Assembly: GCA_028533045.1 (NCBI GenBank)
Contig: JAQQAP010000036.1
Span: forward strand, 42,455 to 106,454
Direction of reading: 5' to 3'
Length of the DNA: 64,000 nucleotides
Source of the DNA: Spirochaetales bacterium
GTDB taxonomy: Bacteria; Spirochaetota; Spirochaetia; DSM-2461
The notes beneath the pieces are model-generated. The model was not told the origin of the DNA. It made no database searches and was given only the letters and a program-made list of their open reading frames with translations. Positions 26,351 through 34,520 of this stretch are shown here, one piece after another. The first letter of the stretch is position 1, and each line of letters starts with the position of its first letter. Both the position numbers and the translations under genes were made by a program.

Positions 26351-28772
26351 ATCGTTTAAGAGGGAAACCGCCCTTCTCCAAAGTAACCACAACCTTGTCC
26401 TCCGAAGCACGGAGAAACTCGGGGGTCAGGGTCTTTTCCCGGTCCAGGAAGGTGGTACGGATAGTAACCGCCTTCTCCTCTTCACTCATCTTAAAGACAT
26501 CCACAACCTTCACAGATTCGGCCTCTTTGATCTTGAGCTTGTTCATAACACGAAGAATATCGCCCACCGGCGTGCGGCTATCGGCCACAACGGTACAGTC
26601 GAAGTCACTGGAGGGGAACTTGGGCAGGGCCTGATACTTGGTCTTGTCCTTAATAGTCCGCTCCATGAAATCGGTAATATCGAACACAGCCACGGCCAGG
26701 TTACCTTTAATCTTGAACTGACGGGTCATTACAGGGTGGATCGTGTTAACAAATCCGCAGTTCTTACCCATCACCTTGATATTCAGGTACTCCGTAGGAT
26801 GGACTCCGGCCCAATCGGCGGGAATAAGAGGGTTGGCAAACTTCTCGTTCATCGGCTCAAACTGGGCGTTCAGGTTGAGCATGCTCATAAGAGGCTGCAT
26901 CACATTCAAAAGGTCCATGAAGGGGGATTCCTTCTTGTCAAAGAAAACCACGCCCAATTGGTAACGGTCCTGGCTGTAAGCCTCCCCTTCCAGCTCGACG
27001 TAGGAGCGGCCCATCTCAAAGAGACGGAAGGAGGGGAAGTTCTTCTGATTCTGGGCAGCCTTTTCCAGGAGAGTCGGCACCATGCTCGGACGCATACGGC
27101 TCAACTCGGGGGAAAGGGCGTTAACCAGGGTGAGTTTTTCATTCTTTACCGGCCAGCTGGCCTGATCGAGCAGCTTCTCCCCAATCATAGGATAGGTCAT
27201 CACTTCCAGAGCCCGGCCGTTGTAAACCATAAAGTCCTGAATCTTTCTCTGCATCTGTTTGGCTTCGCTCAGGCGGGTGGTCTCGGCGATGTTGATGGGG
27301 GAGACGGGGGTGATGTTGTCATAACCGATGATTCGGCCGATCTCCTCAATAATGTCCTCTTCGAACTCAATGTCCTTGGTGGCCCGGTAACTGGGCACTT
27401 CCACGGTGAGTTTGTCCCCGTGATGAATAACACGGAAGTCCAGGGCGTGGAGAATCTCGATAATCCGTTCGGCGCTGATGTCCTCGCCCAGAACCCGGGC
27501 AATTTTAGCGGCGGAACACTCGATTTTCAGTTCCTTGGTGGGCTGAATGGCGTCTTCCTGCATGGAGCCGACCACAACCGCTTCGGGGCAGCTCTCCTTA
27601 ACCAATTCAACCAGTCGCAGAATGGTCTGCTCCAAAAGGTTGGTATCCAGGCACTTCTCGTAGCGCTGGGAAGCGTCGGTTCTAAGGCCCAGGCGAACGC
27701 TGGTGCGGCGCACGTCCGCATCCTGCCAGTTGGCCGATTCCAGGAAAATCCGGGTAGTGCTGTCCTTAACGGAAGAGTCGAGCCCCCCCATGATTCCCCC
27801 GATACCGGAAAGACCTTCTCCGTCACACACCATGGTATCCGAAGCGATCATCTTTCGCTCCTGCTCGTCCAAAGTGGTAAAAATGCCGTCCTCGCCCATA
27901 CGGCGCACAAGGATTTTACCGCCCTTAATAGTATCCCGGTCATAAATATGGTTGGGCATACCCGTTTCGAGCATAACGTAGTTGGAAATATCGACAATGT
28001 TGTTAATGGGACGCATGCCGCAAGCATTGAGCCGGTCCTGCATCCACTGGGGACTGGGCTTTATGGTCACATTGTCCATAGAGAGGCCCTTAAAACCCAG
28101 ACAACAGGAGTCCCTGTCCACTTCAATAGTAACCGGGGGCTTCTCATCAGTATAAAGAGCCTTTAAGTCAGCCTTCCACTTGTCGGAGAAAACGTCCTTG
28201 AAGGGCTTACCGAAAACGGCGGCGAATTCCCGAGCCATGCCGTAGTGTCCCCACAGGTCGGGACGGTGGGTAATAGACTTGTTATCAATGTCAAAAATAA
28301 TATCGCTGTCCGCTCCCAGGTGATCAGCCAGACTCTGACCAATAACGGCGTTTTCGGGAAGAATCATCAGCCCTTCGTGGTCGTCGCTCAGGCCCAGTTC
28401 ATCTTCCGCACAAAGCATCCCTTCCGATTCGACACCGCGAATCTTCTTGGGAACCAGAGTAAAACCGCCGGGCAGAGTGGTACCAATACAGGCAAAAGGA
28501 ACCTTCTTCCCCACTGCAACGTTGCCCGCTCCGCAGACAACGCACTTCTCACCGGCGCCGGTCTCAAAGGTCACCAAATTCAGCTTGTCCGCATCGGGAT
28601 GCTTCTCGATACCGGTAATTTCTACAATTTTTACCGCCTTAAGGTGTTCCCCGGTGGTCTCAACCCCTTCCACTTCACAGGTGGCCAGGGTAAATTTCAC
28701 TCCCAGTTCGGCCGGAGTAATATCCTCGGGAAGTTCTACGTAATCTTTTATCCAGTTAATACTAATATTCAT
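26349..28772 (-). CDS. pheT: Phenylalanyl-tRNA synthetase beta subunit
   Basis: The 807-residue protein has the full bacterial PheT order: N-terminal tRNA-binding (EMAP-like) domain (about 40-150, VEITGIEKHPDADKLNLV), the B3/B4 editing region (about 210-380, NNIVDISNYVMLETGMP and GIGGIMGG), the B5 DNA-binding-fold domain (about 400-475), the catalytic-like domain (about 480-700) and the C-terminal ferredoxin-fold anticodon-binding domain (about 715-807). With PheS it charges tRNA-Phe. GGGGAGAGATAA precedes the ATG, 12 bases after pheS. It is the last gene of the attenuated pheST operon. Confidence 0.96.
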   Translation of the reverse strand: MNISINWIKDYVELPEDITPAELGVKFTLATCEVEGVETTGEHLKAVKIVEITGIEKHPDADKLNLVTFETGAGEKCVVCGAGNVAVGKKVPFACIGTTLPGGFTLVPKKIRGVESEGMLCAEDELGLSDDHEGLMILPENAVIGQSLADHLGADSDIIFDIDNKSITHRPDLWGHYGMAREFAAVFGKPFKDVFSDKWKADLKALYTDEKPPVTIEVDRDSCCLGFKGLSMDNVTIKPSPQWMQDRLNACGMRPINNIVDISNYVMLETGMPNHIYDRDTIKGGKILVRRMGEDGIFTTLDEQERKMIASDTMVCDGEGLSGIGGIMGGLDSSVKDSTTRIFLESANWQDADVRRTSVRLGLRTDASQRYEKCLDTNLLEQTILRLVELVKESCPEAVVVGSMQEDAIQPTKELKIECSAAKIARVLGEDISAERIIEILHALDFRVIHHGDKLTVEVPSYRATKDIEFEEDIIEEIGRIIGYDNITPVSPINIAETTRLSEAKQMQRKIQDFMVYNGRALEVMTYPMIGEKLLDQASWPVKNEKLTLVNALSPELSRMRPSMVPTLLEKAAQNQKNFPSFRLFEMGRSYVELEGEAYSQDRYQLGVVFFDKKESPFMDLLNVMQPLMSMLNLNAQFEPMNEKFANPLIPADWAGVHPTEYLNIKVMGKNCGFVNTIHPVMTRQFKIKGNLAVAVFDITDFMERTIKDKTKYQALPKFPSSDFDCTVVADSRTPVGDILRVMNKLKIKEAESVKVVDVFKMSEEEKAVTIRTTFLDREKTLTPEFLRASEDKVVVTLEKGGFPLKR

Positions 28773-28783
28773 TTATCTCTCCC

Positions 28784-29827
28784 CTAGTAAGCCTTGAACT
28801 GTTCCACAAAGCGCAAATCCCCGCCGTGGAGGTGGCGAATGTCGTCAATGTGATAGCGCATCATTACGAGCCGGTCCAGTCCCAAACCAAAGGCAAAACC
28901 GTTCCACTCATCCGGGTCGATTCCCCCGGCGCGGAGTACATTGGGATGGGTCATACCGCAGGGCAGAAGCTCCACCCAGCCGGTCTGTTTACAAACCTTA
29001 CAGCCCTTACCGCCGCAGATCAGACACTCAATATCCAGCTCAAAACCGGGTTCTACGAAGGGAAAGAATCCCGGGCGGAGACGCACATTAACATCCTGCC
29101 GGAAAATCTCGGAAAGGAGGGTTTTCATAAAGTAAATAAGGTTGGCCACGGAGATATCCTTGCCCACCATCATACCTTCCAGCTGATGAAAGGCCATTTC
29201 GTGGCTCGCATCGGTGGCTTCGCAGCGGAAAACCTTACCGGGTCCCACGAATTTAAAGGGAGGCTTGTGGGCTTCCATACCGCGCACCTGAATGGTGGAC
29301 GTGTGAGTCCGGAGAAGGTGCTCCATATCGGCAAACCAGAAGGTATCCTGCATATCACGGGCCGGATGGGTATCGGGAATGTTCAGAGCCCCGAAGTTGT
29401 GAAAATCGTCCTCGATATGGGGACCGTCGAGAATATCGAAACCCATGGAAATGAAGATATCCTCAATCTCACGCTGAATCAGGGTAACCGGATGAAAACC
29501 TGCGGAACGAAGCCCCTGAGCCTTTACCGCCTCGGTTAAAGAGATATCCTGCCAGCTCTTGGACAACTTGGCATTTACTTCGGCCGTCTCGATTTTCTGC
29601 AGCTGCTTCGTCAGGGAGTCCTGGATTTCCTGCTTAAACTCGTTAGCCTTGGCGCCGACGCTCTTCTTAACGTCCGCACTCGCCTCGCGCATCCCCTTGA
29701 GGATATCGTTCAGCTTACCCTTCTTTCCCAGATAGTCCGCCTTAAACTCGGCCAGACTATTCTGATCCTTCAAATCCTCCACGGACTTGCGGAACTCTTT
29801 CTGCAACTCTTCCAGCTTCTCCAGCAT
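28784..29827 (-). CDS. pheS: Phenylalanyl-tRNA synthetase alpha subunit
   Basis: The 347-residue class II synthetase has an N-terminal coiled coil (about 1-85), motif 2 (FRCEATDASHEMAFHQLEGMM) and motif 3 (GFAFGLGLDRLVMMRYHIDDIR), and normal length. It activates phenylalanine and, with PheT, transfers it to tRNA-Phe. An insert with four cysteines in CLICGGKGCKVCKQTGW looks like a small zinc-binding loop. AAGGAGTATACC precedes the ATG. The upstream leader (29845-30004) holds a Phe-rich leader peptide and attenuator, so expression should respond to charged tRNA-Phe. Confidence 0.97.
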   Translation of the reverse strand: MLEKLEELQKEFRKSVEDLKDQNSLAEFKADYLGKKGKLNDILKGMREASADVKKSVGAKANEFKQEIQDSLTKQLQKIETAEVNAKLSKSWQDISLTEAVKAQGLRSAGFHPVTLIQREIEDIFISMGFDILDGPHIEDDFHNFGALNIPDTHPARDMQDTFWFADMEHLLRTHTSTIQVRGMEAHKPPFKFVGPGKVFRCEATDASHEMAFHQLEGMMVGKDISVANLIYFMKTLLSEIFRQDVNVRLRPGFFPFVEPGFELDIECLICGGKGCKVCKQTGWVELLPCGMTHPNVLRAGGIDPDEWNGFAFGLGLDRLVMMRYHIDDIRHLHGGDLRFVEQFKAY

Positions 29828-29844
29828 GGTATACTCCTTAGGAC

Positions 29845-29870
29845 AAAAAAAAGACCCCCTTGAGGGAGCC
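29845..29870 (-). terminator. Attenuator terminator of pheST
   Basis: On the minus strand GGCTCCC (29870-29864), loop TCAA and GGGGGTC (29859-29853) form a 7-bp stem with two G-T pairs, directly followed by eight T (29852-29845). It sits 18 bases before the pheS start and competes with the antiterminator that uses the same CTCCC bases. Confidence 0.8.
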
Positions 29871-29904
29871 GCTATTTACCGATTTACGATCAGGACTCCC
29901 TCAA
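29860..29904 (-). promoter_or_regulatory. Antiterminator hairpin of the pheST leader
   Basis: TTGAGGGAG (29904-29896) is a perfect complement of CTCCCTCAA (29868-29860). The 5' arm overlaps the leader-peptide stop codon (29903-29901). When this stem forms, the terminator arm GGCTCCC is sequestered. A ribosome at the stop codon would cover the 5' arm and allow termination; one stalled on the Phe codons would not. Confidence 0.8.
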
Positions 29905-29966
29905 CAACCTTTTCCAAAAAAGAAAAAAGAGAAAAAAAAGCTAAAAAAGAAAGTGGTTCCTGTCAT
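29901..29966 (-). CDS. Phenylalanine-rich leader peptide of the pheST attenuator (21 aa)
   Basis: The frame starts MTGTT, then three runs of phenylalanine (3, 3 and 4 residues) separated by single serines, and ends GKGC before TGA: 10 Phe in 21 residues, all within 29916-29951. An in-frame ATG 12 bases upstream (29978) would add MEKN but overlaps the -10 box and cannot be in the transcript if initiation is standard. No Shine-Dalgarno sequence is present; the predicted +1 (29970) leaves a leader of four bases, so translation probably starts from the 5' end. Its role is to sense Phe-tRNA supply. It has no enzymatic function. Confidence 0.85.
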   Translation of the reverse strand: MTGTTFFFSFFFSFFFFGKGC

Positions 29967-29976
29967 ATTCTTTTCC

Positions 29977-30004
29977 ATTATAGGGATATGGGAGATTGTG
30001 TCAA
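29977..30004 (-). promoter_or_regulatory. Consensus promoter of pheST
   Basis: Perfect TTGACA (30004-29999) and perfect TATAAT (29982-29977) are separated by 16 bases. The predicted transcription start is about 29970, four bases before the leader-peptide ATG. Confidence 0.85.
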
Positions 30005-30010
30005 TTGTTC

Positions 30011-30165
30011 CGGCGGGGTAAGGGGATTTTTAATTGTTCAGCCGGCAAACCCGGGGCCTGACGCCCCCGGCCGGGCTTTCCCCTCCAATTCGCTCATCCC
30101 GCCCGCTCATCCGGCTACCTCCGGGCCGCCGGGCGTACGGGGCTCATTTCTGGTCCAATCCCTGT
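30011..30165. repeat. GC-rich intergenic repeat island 2
   Basis: The 155-bp stretch between the pheST promoter and the VapC stop is strongly GC-rich, with nested inverted words (CCCGGGGCC, CCCCCGGCCGGG, CCGGGCCGCCGGGCG) and CGCTCATCC / CGCTCATCC direct repeats near 30091-30115. It has no supported reading frame. It resembles the islands at 11180, 37088 and 53715 in composition and position. Confidence 0.45.
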
Positions 30166-30174
30166 TTGGAACAG

Positions 30175-30609
30175 TCAGATAATTGAAACGACTCGGGATT
30201 CCCATTTCGTTCCGGCCAAAGCATTCACTATCTTTCTGTCCATGGTGGCAAGATACCCTTCATGTGAATCGGCCAGCATGACAAGATAGGCATCGGTAAC
30301 CTGCCGGTGCCCCTCCATGAGACGTCCCGGTCTTTCCGATAGAGCGAAATCTATAGCATCGGCCCAAAAATGATGCCCCTCCATTAATGTCAAATGTCTT
30401 AAAAGTTCACATGCCGTTTCTGGTGATGCCGGCCCTTCCATGATAACTGGATTCGCCGAAATCCTGATGAATCCCGTTTGTGTAACAGGACAGCTGGCCC
30501 AATCATGACGTCCCGTCTCATTGAACCACTCCCGGCTTCTCAGATGATGCTCATGATTAGGCCAGGCCAGAGCAATCAAAAGGTTAACATCGAGCAAGGC
30601 CGTACTCAC
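30175..30609 (-). CDS. vapC: VapC-like PIN-domain toxin
   Basis: The 144-residue PIN protein begins with the canonical LLDVNLLIALAWPNH (catalytic Asp7) and has later acidic positions in QVTDAYLVMLADSHEGYLATMDRKI. PIN toxins cleave specific RNAs, often tRNA or rRNA. It overlaps the antitoxin gene by four bases, as usual for translationally coupled toxin-antitoxin pairs. The target RNA is unknown. The coding GC and codon use do not differ visibly from neighbours. Confidence 0.85.
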   Translation of the reverse strand: MSTALLDVNLLIALAWPNHEHHLRSREWFNETGRHDWASCPVTQTGFIRISANPVIMEGPASPETACELLRHLTLMEGHHFWADAIDFALSERPGRLMEGHRQVTDAYLVMLADSHEGYLATMDRKIVNALAGTKWESRVVSII

Positions 30610-30830
30610 ACTTCATCCTCTGCCGACTTAATATCTTCCATGGATATGGTACGGGCCCCTTCGCGTACCTCGAATACAGGTAAACCTTCCTTAAAATCAT
30701 AGGTTGTTTTTCTCTCCAGACCGGTTCTAAGCAGATCGGAAACAACATCGCCCATGGTGGATTTTCTTAAATCGGCCATGCTTTTTAGAGTACTTACAAG
30801 ATCATCATCTATGTTTATAGTCGTCCGCAT
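30606..30830 (-). CDS. vapB: VapB-like ribbon-helix-helix antitoxin
   Basis: The 74-residue protein begins MRTTINIDDDLVSTLKSMA, a ribbon-helix-helix DNA-binding domain, and continues with an extended acidic tail (SMEDIKSAEDEV) suited to binding the toxin. Upstream lies a consensus-like promoter whose -10 box ends six bases before the ATG, with a CATCATGATG palindrome inside the spacer, a likely autoregulatory operator. No Shine-Dalgarno sequence is seen, so the operon is predicted to be leaderless. Confidence 0.82.
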   Translation of the reverse strand: MRTTINIDDDLVSTLKSMADLRKSTMGDVVSDLLRTGLERKTTYDFKEGLPVFEVREGARTISMEDIKSAEDEV

Positions 30831-30836
30831 AACAAC

Positions 30837-30865
30837 ATCATAACATCACTTCATCATGATGTCAA
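30837..30865 (-). promoter_or_regulatory. vapBC promoter with internal palindromic operator
   Basis: On the minus strand TTGACA (30865-30860), a 17-base spacer and TATGAT (30842-30837) end exactly six bases before the ATG at 30830. A perfect CATCATGATG palindrome (30852-30861) overlaps the -35 and spacer and is the best candidate for the VapB operator. Confidence 0.7.
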
Positions 30866-30889
30866 ATTCGATCAGCCTATCCCCCAACC

Positions 30890-30919
30890 TTGACAACACC
30901 CCCTTCCCCCACCTATACC
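30890..30919 (+). promoter_or_regulatory. Predicted leaderless promoter of the MFS gene
   Basis: A perfect TTGACA (30890-30895), an 18-base spacer and TATACC (30914-30919) end exactly six bases before the ATG at 30926. The bases before the ATG (TAAACA) contain no Shine-Dalgarno sequence. Confidence 0.55.
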
Positions 30920-30925
30920 TAAACA

Positions 30926-32167
30926 ATGAACCGGGACAATCAAAACATGACCGCCTTTCTCTGGCACGCTTCACTTCTGGCCGTTACCGTGACGTTTACG
31001 GACATTAACACGGTCCTCCCCGCCATGATTCTGGGTATGGGAGGAAGCAATTTTCACTTGGGTATCCTCACAGGCATTATGGTGGGCCTCCCCCTGGCGG
31101 GGCAGCTCCTCTTCGCCGGTTTTCTCCACACCCGGAACCGGAAGAAACCCTTCCTCCTCTCCGGCATCTACCTGCGGGTTGCCGCCCTCTCTCTCCTTAC
31201 CTTCTTCATTGCCTGGAACGGTTTTGACAAACTGAGCACACTTTTGGCAGGAATCTACGCAGCCCTGGTCATATTCACCCTCAGCGGAGCTTTCGCCGGT
31301 ATAAGCTATACCAGCCTGGTGGGCAAATCCTTCGCAGGCGGTCTGCGCCGCAGCTTTGTTCTTCGAAAACAGGCCATCTCCTCTACGGGAATACTCCTTT
31401 CCGCCCTGGCCACTCGCCTCATCATGGGCCGCACAAGCAACAGCTATCCCCTGCTCTTTGGCCTCTCCGCTGCGGCCCTCCTTCTGGCAAGCGGCGGCTT
31501 CCTCTTTCTCCATGAAGAGACAGAAGCAAAACCGGCCAGTAAACTAACCGGCCGGAAAATTCTCCGGCTCATTCCCGGGTATCTCAAAAAAGATCCCACC
31601 CTGGCCCGTTATGTCCTGGTTTCCAATCTCCTGGGATTTGGCACAGTTCTCCTCCCCTTCTACATGGCCCTGGGCAAAGAGACCTACCGTTTTGACGGTT
31701 CCATGACGGGAAATCTGGTTCTCATACAGATTGGGGGAATGATACTGGGGAACTTCCTCTGGCCCAGGATAACAAAAAAGAGGGGCTTTAAGGGGATGTT
31801 ATTTCTCTGGAGTATTTTGGGGATTATTACACCACCGGCAGCCCTTCTGGCATCGCGCCATCTGCCTCTGGAGGGATTCCTTCCCCTCTTCCTGCTTACA
31901 GGACTCTATTTGGGAGCACAAAAACTCACATCGGAAGCGGTGGTTATGGAAATAAGCAATGAAGAAAACCGGGCTCTTTATACGGGAATCATCGGAAGCT
32001 TTAATATATCTCTGGCTCTTTTTCCCATTCTAGCGGGAAGCCTCATAGGAAAAATCGGCTTTAGCCCCATCTTCCTCTTCGCTGCTCTCTCCGCCTTCGC
32101 AGCCCGGGTTTTAATTCAGGGAATGATCTGTCCTATTGACCGGAAAGGAGAGGAAGCTCCTCGCTAA
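30926..32167 (+). CDS. Major facilitator superfamily transporter
   Basis: The 413-residue protein has about 12 hydrophobic segments. The loop between helices 2 and 3 reads LHTRNRKKPFLLSG, a variant of the MFS G-x-x-x-D-R-x-G-R-R motif, and the sequence repeats in two halves around a cytoplasmic loop (about 195-225, LTGRKILRLIPGYLKKD). It resembles permeases of unknown substrate. There is no Shine-Dalgarno sequence before the ATG. Its 3' end overlaps the convergent kinase gene by 35 bases. Direction (import or efflux) cannot be deduced. Confidence 0.8.
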   Translation: MNRDNQNMTAFLWHASLLAVTVTFTDINTVLPAMILGMGGSNFHLGILTGIMVGLPLAGQLLFAGFLHTRNRKKPFLLSGIYLRVAALSLLTFFIAWNGFDKLSTLLAGIYAALVIFTLSGAFAGISYTSLVGKSFAGGLRRSFVLRKQAISSTGILLSALATRLIMGRTSNSYPLLFGLSAAALLLASGGFLFLHEETEAKPASKLTGRKILRLIPGYLKKDPTLARYVLVSNLLGFGTVLLPFYMALGKETYRFDGSMTGNLVLIQIGGMILGNFLWPRITKKRGFKGMLFLWSILGIITPPAALLASRHLPLEGFLPLFLLTGLYLGAQKLTSEAVVMEISNEENRALYTGIIGSFNISLALFPILAGSLIGKIGFSPIFLFAALSAFAARVLIQGMICPIDRKGEEAPR

Positions 32168-34079
32168 CAGACTCTTCCGACACAGGAAGGTAAACATGGA
32201 AAGCGGTCCCCTCTCCCAGTTCGCTCTCCACAGTTATCTCACCCCCGTGTTCCTGCACGATTCCATAAACCACGGCCAGCCCCAAACCGGTACCCTGCCC
32301 GGGCCCCTTTGTGGAAAAATAGGGATCAAAGATTTTCTCCATAACCTCTTTAGACATCCCTACCCCATTATCACTAACGCTAATCCGGGCCCAGCGCCCT
32401 TCTTCCAAAAAGCCGACAAGAGGAGAATCGGGCTCAACGGAAATCTCACACAGCTCAACACAAACCCTTCCGGAACGGTTTTCCAGAGCATGAAAGGCAT
32501 TATTCACCATATTTATAACAATCTGATGAATCTGGGTTGGATCCGCCTTTATTCCGCCGCAGTCCCCTTCCAGATCAAAATGCAAATCCACACTCAAAGG
32601 AACTGCCGAGCGCATCAACCTCTGAATCTCGTCCATAAGGGGATGAAGACGGATTAAACTCACCCGTCTATGACTCTTCCGGCTAAAAGCCAATATCTGC
32701 CTAACAAGATTGGCCCCCCGGCCGCTGGCAAGAAAAATATCCCGGGCCTTGTGCCACGATTCGGACTCCTCCGGTAACTCCTCCATAAGCAGCTCGGCCA
32801 GCCCCATCACAGGGGTCAGAAGATTATTGAAGTCATGGGCGATTCCCCCGGCCACACTTCCCAAAGCTTCCATCTTTCGGGCCTGCTTAAGCTCCTCGGC
32901 TATCTGATTTTTTTCCGTGATATCCCGGGTAAAGCAAAAGAAATCATCCTCCTCCGGGCGATATTGGACAATAAGTTCCACCTCTACGGTACTACCGTCC
33001 TTACGTTTCAGGACAGTCTCAAACTGGGCATACCCTTCGTCCCGTATGCTTTGCCGACGTACCTCCATCTCATCGGGAGTCTCCAGGGCCTCGACATCCC
33101 AGATTTCCCTATTCAGAAGCTCCTCTTCTGAATAGCCCAGAAGCCGGCAATAGGCCTCATTCACTTCAAGAAACTGTCCGGCCCGGTTAGCCCTGTGAAA
33201 CCCATCCCGAGTCGTTTTAAGGATGGAGCGGTAGAGTTTTTCCCGTTTTACAAGGGCTTCTTCCGTCTGGCGTAAATCGGTAATATCATGATGAATGCCG
33301 ATAATTCCTTCCGGCTCCCCCTCACTATTCAGCTTTACTTCCGCCTGGTCATTATGTATGCGAATGGAACCGTCCGGAAAAAGCAGGCGATAGGTCTCAT
33401 TAAATAGCCCCCCCCCTTTAAAGGAATCCTCCAGGGATTGCTCCACCCGCGCCCTGTCGTCGGGATGAACCGCAGAGAAGTACTCCTCAAGGGAAATCCC
33501 CCTCTCATCGTAGGGCAGTCCCAAAAGACGGAAAGATTCCTCCGAACAGTAGGCCCGCTCCGATTTTCCGTCCCAGGACCAGCTTCCCATCTTCCCCACG
33601 CGCTGGGATTCGACAAGGAAATTCCGGCTTTCCTCCAGATTACAGTGGGCTTTTCGAAGGTCTTCCAGGGTATCTTTCAGTTCTTTTTGATTTTTAAGGT
33701 AATTTTCTTCCAGGCGGTGAAATTCCGTAATATCCTCCATAAAGGAGATTGCCCCGGTCACCTCTTCCCCTTTAAAAAGAGGATTTATACGCACCCGGAC
33801 CCGCCTCAGTTCTCCGTCGGCCCGGACAAGTTCGCACTCCACCCGCTCCATAGACTCACCTGAATCCATAACTTGAATAAGAGGACAGAAGGCGGCGCAG
33901 CCCTTACCCTCTCTTCCCATAATATGATGACAGGAGAGGCCCGACAAGGCTAAGGAAGGGAGCTTATTCAGCTCTTCCGCCGCTTTATTGTGAAATATGA
34001 GTTTCTTATTTCTATCCCAGACGTAAACGGCTTCACCCATTCCGTCCAAGATGCGATGTTGATATGAATTGATATCCAT
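32133..34079 (-). CDS. Soluble PAS-rich sensor histidine kinase
   Basis: The 648-residue protein has three PAS domains (about 5-125, 160-280 and 285-400), the first containing a cysteine-bearing loop (SCHHIMGREGKGCAAFCPL) that could bind a metal or cluster, then HisKA with GGIAHDFNNLLTPV and HATPase (N box MVNNAFHALE, DNGVGMS, GLGLAVVYG). It lacks a receiver and membrane helices, so it likely senses a cytoplasmic cue and needs a separate regulator. The start at 34079 is chosen because TATAAT ends seven bases upstream with a well-spaced TTGACT; the frame reaching 34115 would begin inside that promoter. No Shine-Dalgarno sequence is present. Confidence 0.86.
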   Translation of the reverse strand: MDINSYQHRILDGMGEAVYVWDRNKKLIFHNKAAEELNKLPSLALSGLSCHHIMGREGKGCAAFCPLIQVMDSGESMERVECELVRADGELRRVRVRINPLFKGEEVTGAISFMEDITEFHRLEENYLKNQKELKDTLEDLRKAHCNLEESRNFLVESQRVGKMGSWSWDGKSERAYCSEESFRLLGLPYDERGISLEEYFSAVHPDDRARVEQSLEDSFKGGGLFNETYRLLFPDGSIRIHNDQAEVKLNSEGEPEGIIGIHHDITDLRQTEEALVKREKLYRSILKTTRDGFHRANRAGQFLEVNEAYCRLLGYSEEELLNREIWDVEALETPDEMEVRRQSIRDEGYAQFETVLKRKDGSTVEVELIVQYRPEEDDFFCFTRDITEKNQIAEELKQARKMEALGSVAGGIAHDFNNLLTPVMGLAELLMEELPEESESWHKARDIFLASGRGANLVRQILAFSRKSHRRVSLIRLHPLMDEIQRLMRSAVPLSVDLHFDLEGDCGGIKADPTQIHQIVINMVNNAFHALENRSGRVCVELCEISVEPDSPLVGFLEEGRWARISVSDNGVGMSKEVMEKIFDPYFSTKGPGQGTGLGLAVVYGIVQEHGGEITVESELGEGTAFHVYLPVSEESVSEELPLLSGQ

Positions 34080-34086
34080 GGGAAGA

Positions 34087-34115
34087 ATTATAAGAATGAC
34101 AGGACCGGAAGTCAA
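34087..34115 (-). promoter_or_regulatory. Predicted leaderless promoter of the PAS kinase
   Basis: On the minus strand TTGACT (34115-34110), a 17-base spacer and a perfect TATAAT (34092-34087) end seven bases before the ATG at 34079. No Shine-Dalgarno sequence lies between (TCTTCCC). Confidence 0.6.
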
Positions 34116-34223
34116 ATGAAGGTAAATAGGGTTCTCAATAATTCAAAATCCGGCCCTGTCAGAAATTATTATAGAGCTCCCATGGGGCAGATGAATGACA
34201 GGTTTGTGACGATCCCGTGAAAT

Positions 34224-34511
34224 TTACTCTTCCGCCGGTTGATGCAGGGTCAAACCCTTCTGATGAAGAAGCACATCCACCATCTTCTTCCGACCCGAGC
34301 CCAGAAGACGCTGCACCGTTCCCCGGGAGATTCCCATGGCTTCGGCCGCTTCGATTTGGCTCAAACCGTCGTAATCGCAAAGACGGAGAGCCTCAAATTC
34401 ATCGAGCATGAGATCTTCTATAATCAGTTCACACCCCCGCACGCCGGAGGGCTTAAAAAGCCTTTCTCCTTCAATGCGGCGGCAATTTCTAACTTTCAGT
34501 TTTCGAGGCAT
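34224..34511 (-). CDS. DUF134 predicted DNA-binding protein
   Basis: The 95-residue protein starts MPRKLKVRNCRRI and has a helix-turn-helix in LSQIEAAEAMGISRGTVQRLLGSGRKKM, the DUF134 signature. It is the last gene of the MinD/NifX operon; DUF134 proteins are commonly found in such clusters and are thought to be their regulators. A regulated site is not known, but the TGCATATGCA palindrome upstream of the operon is a candidate. Confidence 0.85.
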   Translation of the reverse strand: MPRKLKVRNCRRIEGERLFKPSGVRGCELIIEDLMLDEFEALRLCDYDGLSQIEAAEAMGISRGTVQRLLGSGRKKMVDVLLHQKGLTLHQPAEE

Positions 34512-34520
34512 AAAGCTATA

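Noticed and set aside
26235..28166. A 643-codon open frame on the plus strand
   Set aside because: It is antisense to pheT and starts inside the long palindrome. pheT has clear domains and length; the reverse frame is a shadow of its codon usage.
29828..29990. T-box riboswitch in front of pheST
   Set aside because: No AGGGTGGNACCGCG-type T-box motif is present; the Phe-rich leader with competing stems explains the region.
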